From Comamonadaceae bacterium (GTDB taxonomy: Bacteria; Pseudomonadota; Gammaproteobacteria; Burkholderiales; Burkholderiaceae_C), in NCBI GenBank assembly GCA_021286965.1, contig JAJTBK010000436.1, positions 1 through 7,891 on the forward strand: a DNA stretch of 7,891 bases, in the 5' to 3' direction. The notes below the pieces were generated by a model. The model ran no database searches. It saw only the letters and a program-made list of their open reading frames with translations, and was not told the origin of the DNA. Each line of letters starts with the position of its first letter. Positions within the stretch are counted from its first letter, which is position 1. Positions 1-4,179 of this stretch are shown here, piece after piece. The position numbers and the translations under genes are program-made.

Positions 1-130
1 GCAGCAGCCCCACGGCCCACCAGGCGATGCCATCGCGCCGCTGCCCCCAACCAACGGTGGCCATGGCACCGGCCATCACCACCGAGTTGACGATGGTCAT
101 GAGCAGCATGGTCGGAACGTCTGCGTGCAT
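1..130 (-). CDS. N-terminus of a membrane protein, possibly a GGDEF diguanylate cyclase (partial)
   Basis: An open frame starts at the ATG at 130-128 on the minus strand and runs off the left edge after 43 complete codons. The first residues are MHADVPTMLLMTIVNSVV, followed by a hydrophobic Met/Ala/Val-rich stretch to about residue 28, a basic patch (QRRD, about 30-33) and then a second hydrophobic start (IAWWAVGLL). This looks like the first transmembrane helix, a short loop and the start of the next helix. From memory, Comamonadaceae diguanylate cyclases with N-terminal membrane domains begin in a similar way (HxDxPT..., then a DGxxxWAxGL stretch), but no catalytic domain is in the window, so the family is an inference. 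The start lies 50 bp beyond the metW stop in the same direction, with no terminator hairpin between, so read-through from the met unit is possible. Confidence 0.45.
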   Translation of the reverse strand, partial: MHADVPTMLLMTIVNSVVMAGAMATVGWGQRRDGIAWWAVGLL

Positions 131-180
131 GGCAAAACCGGACAGTGAAAATTTCTGTTACCAGTATGCCCGACGGCGGC

Positions 181-765
181 TCAGTCGCGCACGAAATGAA
201 ACACGGCCGTGCCGGCGCGGGCGTTGGGTAGCCAGCGCACGGTGCGCCCGTCCTGCAGGCCGAAGGCGTCGAGCAGGCGCAGCCGGTTCTTGCCGGCCAA
301 TGCCTCGAAGTCCTTGAAGGTGCCGACGCGGATGTTGGGCGTGTCGTACCACTGGTAGGGCAGGCGGCGCGTGACCGGCATCCGCCCACGCAGGATCGAC
401 AGGCGGTTGGGCCAGTGCGCAAAGTTGGGAAAGGCGACGATGCCGGCGTGGCCGATGCGCGCCGTCTCCTGCAGCATGACCTCGGCGTTGCGCAGGTGCT
501 GCAGGGTGTCGATCTGCAGCACGACGTCGAAACTGTTGTCCTCGAAGATCGCCAGGCCATCCTCCAGGTTCAGCTGCAGCACGTTCACGCCCCGGCGCAC
601 GCAGGCGAGTACCTTGGCGTCGTCAAACTCCACGCCGTAGCCACTGCAGCCACGCGTCTGCTGCAGGTGCGCCAGCAGGGCGCCATCGCCACAGCCGAGG
701 TCGAGCACGCGGCTGCCCTCGGGCACCAGGCGCGCAATGGCGTGCAGGGTGGTGCTGTCGCTCAT
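181..765 (-). CDS. metW: Methionine biosynthesis protein MetW
   Basis: This 194-aa protein has a class I methyltransferase-like Rossmann fold. The SAM-binding motif I is at residues 20-34 ([15 protein letters not shown]), the acidic end of beta-2 at about 46-49 (EFDD), and [13 protein letters not shown] at 79-91 is the motif IV/post-motif region. Residues 112-145 ([11 protein letters not shown], then [11 protein letters not shown]) are typical of MetW. Length fits the family (about 190-200 aa). MetW is known to be required with MetX for homoserine acylation in several proteobacteria; a methyltransferase activity has not been clearly shown, so it is best seen as a partner of MetX. The ATG (765-763) overlaps the metX TGA (764-762) as ATGA, which implies translational coupling. 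A good Shine-Dalgarno, AAGGAA (776-771), lies 5 nt upstream inside metX. The identification is secure; the biochemical role is less so. Confidence 0.95.
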   Translation of the reverse strand: MSDSTTLHAIARLVPEGSRVLDLGCGDGALLAHLQQTRGCSGYGVEFDDAKVLACVRRGVNVLQLNLEDGLAIFEDNSFDVVLQIDTLQHLRNAEVMLQETARIGHAGIVAFPNFAHWPNRLSILRGRMPVTRRLPYQWYDTPNIRVGTFKDFEALAGKNRLRLLDAFGLQDGRTVRWLPNARAGTAVFHFVRD

Positions 766-1889
766 GCCAGTTCCTTCGCAATGTTCTCAAAATAGGAGCG
801 CACCACGCCCATGTAGCGCGGGTCTTCGAGCAAAAACGCATCGTGGCCGTGAGGGGCGTCGATTTCCGCGTAGGCCACGCTGCGGCGGTTGTCCAGCAGC
901 GCCTTGACGATCTCGCGCGAGCGCTGCGGCGAGAAGCGCCAATCGGTCGAAAAGCTCACCAGCAAAAATTGGGCGGCCGCACGCGCCAGGGCCTGGGTGA
1001 GGTTGCCACCAAAGGCGCGCGCCGGGTCGAAGTAATCGAGCGCACGCGTGATGAGCAGGTAGGTGTTGGCGTCGAAGTAGTCGCTGAACTTGTCACCCTG
1101 GTAGCGCAGGTAGCTCTCGATCTGGAACTCGACCTCCTGGGTGCTGTATTTGAGGTCCATGCCACTTCGCAGCTGGCGCCCGAACTTCTCGTTCATCACG
1201 TCGTCGCTCAGGTACGTGATGTGGCCGATCATGCGTGCGATGCGCAGGCCGCGCTTGGGCACCACACCATGCTGGTAGAAGTGGCCACCGTGGAAATCCG
1301 GGTCGGTGACGATGGCGCGGCGCGCCACCTCGTTGAAGGCAATGTTCTCCGCCGTCAAGTTGGGGGCGCTGGCGACGACCACGGCATGGCGCATCCGCGC
1401 CGGGTACTGCAGCGTCCAGGACAGGGCCTGCATCCCGCCCAGGCTCCCCCCCATCACGGCCGCCAGCTGGGCAATGCCCAGGGCATCGAGCAGCCGCGCC
1501 TGGGCGTTGACCCAGTCCTCGACCGTGACCACGGGAAAATCGGCGCCGTAAATCTGCCCCGTCTGCGGGTGGCGGTGCATCGGCCCGGTGGAGCCAAAAC
1601 ACGAGCCCAGGTTGTTGATGCCGATGACGAAGAAGCGATCCGTATCGACCGGCTTGCCCGGGCCGATCATGTTGTCCCACCACCCCTCGCTCTTGTCCTG
1701 CCCGGCGTAGCAGCCGGCGACGTGGTGCGAGGCGTTGAGCGCGTGGCAGATGAGCACGGCGTTGCTCTTGTCGGCGTTGAGCCGGCCGTAGGTCTCGTAG
1801 CTCAGGTGGTAGTCGCGGATGCTGCCCCCGCCCTGCAGGGCCAGGGGAGCGGCGAACGTCATGGATTGGGGTGTGGCGATGAAGGACAT
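762..1889 (-). CDS. metX: Homoserine O-acyltransferase MetX (probably O-succinyltransferase, MetXS type)
   Basis: This alpha/beta-hydrolase-fold enzyme acylates L-homoserine, the first committed step of methionine synthesis in the cytoplasm. With the start at 1889 it is 375 aa, the usual family length. The catalytic triad is readable: nucleophile Ser149 in GGSLGG (147-152), Asp316 in FSTDWRF (313-319) and His349 in PHGHDAF (346-352). Other family signatures are [10 protein letters not shown] (47-56) and the [12 protein letters not shown] oxyanion region (92-103). Trp317-Arg318 after the catalytic Asp resembles the succinyl-CoA-using MetX group of beta/gammaproteobacteria rather than acetyl-CoA enzymes, which usually have a Leu-Phe/Tyr type sequence there; this is recalled, not aligned. 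An upstream in-frame ATG at 1997 would read through the riboswitch and terminator hairpin and is rejected. No Shine-Dalgarno precedes either 1889 or the next Met codon (1862). metW follows with an ATGA overlap. Confidence 0.95.
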   Translation of the reverse strand: MSFIATPQSMTFAAPLALQGGGSIRDYHLSYETYGRLNADKSNAVLICHALNASHHVAGCYAGQDKSEGWWDNMIGPGKPVDTDRFFVIGINNLGSCFGSTGPMHRHPQTGQIYGADFPVVTVEDWVNAQARLLDALGIAQLAAVMGGSLGGMQALSWTLQYPARMRHAVVVASAPNLTAENIAFNEVARRAIVTDPDFHGGHFYQHGVVPKRGLRIARMIGHITYLSDDVMNEKFGRQLRSGMDLKYSTQEVEFQIESYLRYQGDKFSDYFDANTYLLITRALDYFDPARAFGGNLTQALARAAAQFLLVSFSTDWRFSPQRSREIVKALLDNRRSVAYAEIDAPHGHDAFLLEDPRYMGVVRSYFENIAKELA

Positions 1890-1890
1890 G

Positions 1891-1927
1891 AAAAAGCCCG
1901 GCGTCGCTAAAAACGAGGCCGGGCTTT
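1891..1927 (-). terminator. Intrinsic-terminator-like hairpin in the metX leader (expression platform)
   Basis: On the minus strand AAAGCCCGGC (1927-1918) and GCCGGGCTTT (1902-1893) form a perfect 10-bp stem. A C.C mismatch and a 3-bp extension (TCG/CGA) close a loop of seven bases, TTTTTAG. The 3' arm runs into five Ts (1895-1891), then one C and the metX ATG at 1889. A terminator at the end of a leader, before the gene it controls, fits an attenuator rather than a transcript end. The hairpin also fills the place where a ribosome binding site would be, so it could block translation as well. It lies just downstream of a SAM-II-like aptamer. Confidence 0.75.
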
Positions 1928-1944
1928 GTGCAATGCCAGCGGAC

Positions 1945-2000
1945 GGGTCTTTAGCTGGATTTATAAAGCGCCCGCAAGCGGTGGCAAATCGGCGCATCAG
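1945..2000 (-). ncRNA. SAM-II (SAM-alpha) riboswitch aptamer upstream of metX
   Basis: Read on the minus strand, the 5' UTR of metX contains in order: P1 5' arm GCGCC (1995-1991); GATTTG (1990-1985); loop CCACCGCTTGCG (1984-1973); P1 3' arm GGCGC (1972-1968), perfectly complementary to the first; TTTATAAATCCA (1967-1956); and GCTAAAG (1955-1949). From memory this is the order and spacing of the SAM-II riboswitch: an H-type pseudoknot with GAUUUR after P1, a CUUGC loop strand, a UAAA-containing joining segment and a terminal GCUAAA strand that pairs back into the loop. The family is known mostly from Alphaproteobacteria in front of methionine genes such as metA and metX, so the gene context fits too. 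Inference: S-adenosylmethionine binding represses metXW. A covariance-model score was not computed. Confidence 0.85.
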
Positions 2001-2005
2001 CGGCC

Positions 2006-2034
2006 ATTATGGAGCAGTTTGGCCCGCGCGCAGC
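2006..2034 (-). promoter_or_regulatory. Candidate sigma-70 promoter of metX
   Basis: On the minus strand, CATAAT (2011-2006) matches the -10 consensus at five of six bases. The hexamer 17 bp upstream (2034-2029, GCTGCG) is a poor -35. A start about 7 bp downstream of the -10 falls near 1999, just before the riboswitch P1 stem, so the aptamer would be at the extreme 5' end of the transcript. That placement supports the call more than the hexamers do. Confidence 0.45.
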
Positions 2035-2048
2035 ACCGTGAGGCACCG

Positions 2049-2075
2049 CCACCCACACCCGCCCATCCCACCCCC
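2049..2075 (-). other. G-quadruplex motif in the divergent intergenic region
   Basis: The minus strand carries five G-runs in 24 bases: G5 (2075-2071), G3 (2069-2067), G3 (2064-2062), G3 (2060-2058) and G3 (2054-2052), separated by loops of 1, 2, 1 and 3 bases. This exceeds the usual G3+N1-7 quadruplex rule. It lies upstream of the metX -10 on the non-template strand for metX and about 70 bp upstream of the plus-strand -10 for the RRM gene. Any function is inference; C-rich intergenic DNA could also give such runs by chance. Confidence 0.6.
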
Positions 2076-2123
2076 TGCGGGCAAACCCCGAGAAGAACTG
2101 TTGTTCCAACGCAGCAAAGTCCG

Positions 2124-2152
2124 TGTTTTTGCGTACCCGTATGCCCCATAAT
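2124..2152 (+). promoter_or_regulatory. Candidate promoter of the first RRM gene
   Basis: CATAAT (2147-2152) is a five-of-six match to the -10 consensus. The -35 region is only a T-rich stretch (TGTTTT at 2124-2129, 17-bp spacer) with little similarity to TTGACA. A start near 2159 would give a 5' UTR of about 113 nt that opens with a hairpin. Confidence 0.4.
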
Positions 2153-2158
2153 CCATGG

Positions 2159-2181
2159 GCCTTTTTGCCATGCAACAAGGC
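2159..2181 (+). other. Hairpin at the predicted 5' end of the first RRM transcript
   Basis: GCCTT (2159-2163) pairs with AAGGC (2177-2181) and TTGC (2165-2168) with GCAA (2172-2175), with one T.C mismatch between the two helices and a three-base loop CAT. This makes a compact 9-bp stem located where transcription would begin if CATAAT at 2147 is the -10. 5' stem-loops of this kind can stabilise an mRNA; that role is inference. Confidence 0.5.
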
Positions 2182-2232
2182 ATCTGCGGTGTTTGGTTGG
2201 TGGCGCCTTCGTGCCCCAGTGTCTCTGGCGTC

Positions 2233-2268
2233 GGACTCCATCGCGTTTTTTTCTTTTTTCCGGAGTCC
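2233..2268 (+). promoter_or_regulatory. Shine-Dalgarno-sequestering hairpin of the first RRM gene
   Basis: GGACTCC (2233-2239) and GGAGTCC (2262-2268) form a perfect 7-bp inverted repeat around a 22-base loop that contains runs of seven and six Ts. GGAG (2262-2265), 6 nt before the ATG, is the ribosome binding site and lies wholly in the 3' arm. The same arrangement precedes the paralogue at 2828. It suggests translational control by temperature, by RNA-binding proteins on the U-rich loop, or by the encoded RRM protein itself; which of these is not decided by the sequence. Confidence 0.7.
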
Positions 2269-2271
2269 CTC

Positions 2272-2583
2272 ATGGGCAACAAACTGTACGTGGGCAACCT
2301 GCCCTATTCCTTCCGCGACGGCGATCTCGAACAAACCTTCAGCGAATTCGGCGCCGTGCAAAGCGCCAAGGTCATGATGGAGCGCGACACCGGCCGCTCC
2401 AAGGGCTTTGGCTTCGTCGAAATGGGCAGCGATGCCGAAGCCCAGGCCGCCATCCAGGGCGTGCATGGCAAGAACTTCGGTGGCCGCGACCTGGTGGTCA
2501 ACGTCGCCCGCCCGATGGAGCCGCGCCCGCCGCGCTCCGGTGGCTTCGGTGGCGGCTACGGCGGTGGCCGTGGCGCTTACTAA
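2272..2583 (+). CDS. Small glycine-rich RNA-binding protein (RRM), short paralogue
   Basis: This 103-aa cytoplasmic protein is a single RNA recognition motif plus a short tail. RNP2 is LYVGNL (5-10) and RNP1 is KGFGFVEM (44-51), with the RNA-stacking aromatics Tyr6, Phe46 and Phe48 all present. The RRM ends at about residue 80, followed by RPMEPRPPRSGG and a Gly/Tyr/Arg tail (89-103) with GGYGGGRG. It belongs to the bacterial group related to cyanobacterial Rbp and eukaryotic glycine-rich proteins, several of which are cold-induced; the RNA targets are unknown. The start at 2272 is chosen because the domain begins there after GGAG with 6-nt spacing, and the same MGNKLYVGNLPYS start is found in the paralogue 245 bp downstream of the stop. 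An in-frame ATG at 2155 would add 39 residues encoded by the UTR and is rejected. A long structured UTR suggests post-transcriptional control. Confidence 0.93.
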   Translation: MGNKLYVGNLPYSFRDGDLEQTFSEFGAVQSAKVMMERDTGRSKGFGFVEMGSDAEAQAAIQGVHGKNFGGRDLVVNVARPMEPRPPRSGGFGGGYGGGRGAY

Positions 2584-2600
2584 GCCCTGACGAGATGATG

Positions 2601-2627
2601 AAAGGCTCCTATCCAGGGGCCTTTTTT
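2601..2627 (+). terminator. Intrinsic terminator of the first RRM gene
   Basis: AAAGGCTCCT (2601-2610) and AGGGGCCTTT (2615-2624) form a 10-bp stem with one T.G pair and a four-base loop ATCC, followed by a T-run ending at 2627. It starts 17 bp after the stop codon and separates the two RRM transcripts. Confidence 0.9.
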
Positions 2628-2666
2628 CATGTACTGCAGCAATTGCGCCACAGACGATACGTCCCC

Positions 2667-2697
2667 TTGCTTTTATTTTGCTTTTGTGCAGGATAAT
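2667..2697 (+). promoter_or_regulatory. Candidate promoter of the second RRM gene
   Basis: GATAAT (2692-2697) is a five-of-six -10 match. TTGCTT (2667-2672) is a fair -35 but the 19-bp spacer is long. The stretch between is very T-rich, unlike the rest of the window. A start near 2704 would give a 5' UTR of about 124 nt. Confidence 0.45.
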
Positions 2698-2703
2698 GCT
2701 TTC

Positions 2704-2768
2704 GCGGATTTTTCCGCAAGTTCGCGGTGGTCCGACCCTTTCGCACAAAGCATGTCCGCAAGATCCGC
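2704..2768 (+). other. Alternative hairpins at the 5' end of the second RRM transcript
   Basis: GCGGA (2704-2708) pairs with TCCGC (2713-2717) across a TTTT loop. Two further TCCGC copies occur at 2755-2759 and 2764-2768, the first inside a repeat of the octamer TCCGCAAG (2713-2720 and 2755-2762). The same GCGGA could therefore pair with any of three partners, so exclusive folds are possible. The elements are short and chance is not excluded. Confidence 0.35.
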
Positions 2769-2781
2769 TGGCGGCGTTTTC

Positions 2782-2824
2782 GGGACTCCGTCACTTTTCG
2801 CTTTTTTGGTTTTTTAGGAGTCCC
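2782..2824 (+). promoter_or_regulatory. Shine-Dalgarno-sequestering hairpin of the second RRM gene
   Basis: GGGACTCC (2782-2789) and GGAGTCCC (2817-2824) form a perfect 8-bp inverted repeat around a 27-base loop rich in Ts (two runs of six). GGAG (2817-2820), 7 nt before the ATG, is buried in the 3' arm. The stem matches that of the upstream paralogue and gains one G-C pair, while loop sequence and length differ. Confidence 0.7.
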
Positions 2825-2827
2825 TTG

Positions 2828-3325
2828 ATGGGCAACAAACTGTACGTCGGCAACCTGCCTTACTCGGTGCGCGACAACGATCTGGAACAAGCTTTCAGTG
2901 CTTTTGGCGCAGTCACCAGTGCCAAGGTCATGATGGAACGCGACACAGGGCGTTCCAAGGGCTTTGGCTTTGTGGAAATGGGCAGCGACGCTGAGGCGCA
3001 GGCTGCCATCAACGGCATGAACGGCCAGCCCCTGGGCGGACGCGGCATTGTCGTCAACGAGGCGCGCCCCATGGAGCCGCGCCCCCCGCGCAGCGGTGGC
3101 GGCGGCTTCGGCGGCCCGCGTGGCGGTGGCTTCGGCGGTGGTGGTGGTGGCGGCTACGGCGGTGGCCGTGAAGGCGGCTACGGTGGTGGCGGCGGTGGTG
3201 GCCGCGAAGGCGGTTTCCGCAGCCCCTACGGCACTGGCCCGCGCGGTAACGGCGGCGGTAACGGCGGCGGCCGTGGCGGCTACGGTGGTGGTGGCTACGG
3301 CGGTGGCCGTGACGGCGGCTATTGA
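2828..3325 (+). CDS. Glycine-rich RNA-binding protein (RRM), long paralogue
   Basis: This 165-aa protein has the same N-terminal RRM as its neighbour: RNP2 LYVGNL (5-10), RNP1 KGFGFVEM (44-51), domain end near residue 80. After RPMEPRPPRSGG the tail (about 89-165) is almost entirely Gly with Arg, Tyr, Phe and a few Pro/Asn/Glu, in repeats such as GGYGGGREGGY and ending GGYGGGRDGGY. The tail is about five times longer than in the first paralogue, resembles RGG/GYG low-complexity tails of glycine-rich RNA-binding proteins, and is likely disordered. The two RRMs differ at only a minority of positions (for example F14/V14, G17/N17, then 62-77), which indicates a local duplication. The start follows GGAG at 7 nt; an in-frame ATG at 2678 lies before the candidate -10 and is rejected. 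Targets are unknown. Confidence 0.93.
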   Translation: MGNKLYVGNLPYSVRDNDLEQAFSAFGAVTSAKVMMERDTGRSKGFGFVEMGSDAEAQAAINGMNGQPLGGRGIVVNEARPMEPRPPRSGGGGFGGPRGGGFGGGGGGGYGGGREGGYGGGGGGGREGGFRSPYGTGPRGNGGGNGGGRGGYGGGGYGGGRDGGY

Positions 3326-3352
3326 GCCCTTGCTGCACCTAGCACACAACAC

Positions 3353-3375
3353 AAAGGCCCTGCGGGGCCTTTTTT
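3353..3375 (+). terminator. Intrinsic terminator of the second RRM gene
   Basis: AAAGGCCC (3353-3360) and GGGCCTTT (3365-3372) form a perfect 8-bp stem with loop TGCG, followed by a T-run to 3375. It lies between convergent genes; the opposite strand has only three Ts after the stem, so it would work weakly for the SDR transcript. The flank after the stem (CTTTTTTCATG) is shared with the terminator at 2601. Confidence 0.9.
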
Positions 3376-3396
3376 CATGCGCTCTTGGTTTGTTCG

Positions 3397-4179
3397 CTAC
3401 TCGCCCTGGCGACGTTTGCGCGGGCGCCCGGCGGCCAGGCGGTCGAACAGGGCATCGGGCAGCAGGCGCAGGAGGCGGGTGGCAATGGCCATTTGCCAGG
3501 GAATGACGCAATAGCTGCCACCGGCGGCAATGGCGCGCTGGGCGCGGTGTGCAAATTCTTCGGGTGTGAGCAGGAACGGCATCCGGTAGCGGTTGCGCTG
3601 CGTCAGCGGCGTGTCGATGTAGCCGGGGTTGACGGTGATGACGCGCACGCCGCTGGCGCGCAGCTCGCCGCGCAGGCTCTCGCAGTAGCTGATGACGGCG
3701 GCCTTGCTGCTGCAGTAAGCGCCGTGCCCCGGCAGGCCCCGGATGCCGGCCACGCTGCCTATGCCCACCAAACGGCCGCTGCCGCGCGCCACCATGGGGG
3801 CGATGAAGGGCTGGAAGGTGGCCGCCAGGCCGACGTTGTTGGTGGCGTAGACCTGCGCCATGACGGCGATGTCGTCCGCCTCGCGGCTGTCCATGCCGAT
3901 GCTGATACCGGCGTTGGCAATCACCACCTCGGGTAGTCCCTGGCGCGCAATGCAGGCGCGGCCAGCGGCCATGATGCTGTCTGATTGGGATACGTCTGCA
4001 CTATAAATTTCATAGCTGCCCGCGCTGTATCCACGGGTTTCAGCCCAGTTTTTGATCACATCGGTGCGGCGCGCCACCAGGGCCAGGCGCCAGCCGGCCT
4101 GGTGGTACTGCGCCGCCAGCGCCTGGCCGATGCCGCTGGAGGCGCCGGTGATGAAAACCAGGGGCGGCGCCGCGCTCAT
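3397..4179 (-). CDS. Short-chain dehydrogenase/reductase (SDR), substrate unknown
   Basis: This 260-aa classical SDR shows the cofactor motif TGASSGIG (11-18), NAG (89-91), Asn115, the catalytic Ser142 and YCSSK (Tyr155, Lys159), then NPGYIDTP (184-191). Arg37-Arg38 after beta-2 (LVARR) suggests NADP(H) preference. The C-terminus is basic (GRPRKRRQGE, 251-260) after a hydrophobic/amphipathic stretch, which may associate with membrane. The ATG overlaps the lptC TGA as ATGA (4179-4176) and has no clear Shine-Dalgarno, so it is probably translated by coupling as the last gene of the kdsD-kdsC-lptC operon. The operon position suggests, but does not show, a link to the cell envelope. Residues about 40-69 are encoded by a markedly AT-richer patch. 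SDR sequence does not give the substrate. Confidence 0.9.
   Translation of the reverse strand: MSAAPPLVFITGASSGIGQALAAQYHQAGWRLALVARRTDVIKNWAETRGYSAGSYEIYSADVSQSDSIMAAGRACIARQGLPEVVIANAGISIGMDSREADDIAVMAQVYATNNVGLAATFQPFIAPMVARGSGRLVGIGSVAGIRGLPGHGAYCSSKAAVISYCESLRGELRASGVRVITVNPGYIDTPLTQRNRYRMPFLLTPEEFAHRAQRAIAAGGSYCVIPWQMAIATRLLRLLPDALFDRLAAGRPRKRRQGE

Noticed and set aside
843..1910. A 355-codon plus-strand open frame opposite metX
   Set aside because: It mirrors metX, whose full catalytic triad and family motifs are on the other strand. The translated product is Val/Ala/Gln/His-rich without domains, as expected from antisense of GC-biased codons.
1960..1987. Promoter-like pair TTGCCA (1987-1982) and TATAAA (1965-1960), 16-bp spacing, before metX
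   Set aside because: Both hexamers consist of bases conserved in the SAM-II aptamer (GAUUUGCC and UUUAUAAAU). A start there would remove the riboswitch, and a -10 candidate at 2011-2006 places the start just before P1.
1890..1997. metX starting at the in-frame ATG 1997 (411 aa)
   Set aside because: The extra 36 residues are translated from the riboswitch and terminator hairpin and have no family similarity; 375 aa is the normal MetX length.
2095..2106. GAAC-TGTT-GTTC inverted repeat upstream of the first RRM promoter as an operator (for example SOS-type)
   Set aside because: Only 4-bp arms and no match to a LexA box; too short to claim.
2155..2271. First RRM gene starting at ATG 2155
   Set aside because: It would start upstream of the predicted transcription start and code for UTR sequence including a run of Phe; the Shine-Dalgarno and the domain both support 2272.
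3120..3320. GGT/GGC-rich repeats as a possible tandem repeat or CRISPR-like array
   Set aside because: They are codon repeats for the Gly/Tyr/Arg tail, in frame, without regular unit length or spacers.
2627..3511. A 294-codon minus-strand frame rich in Ala/Thr/Val opposite the second RRM gene
   Set aside because: It is the antisense of the GGN repeats that encode the glycine-rich tail, and it runs across the terminator and the end of the SDR gene.
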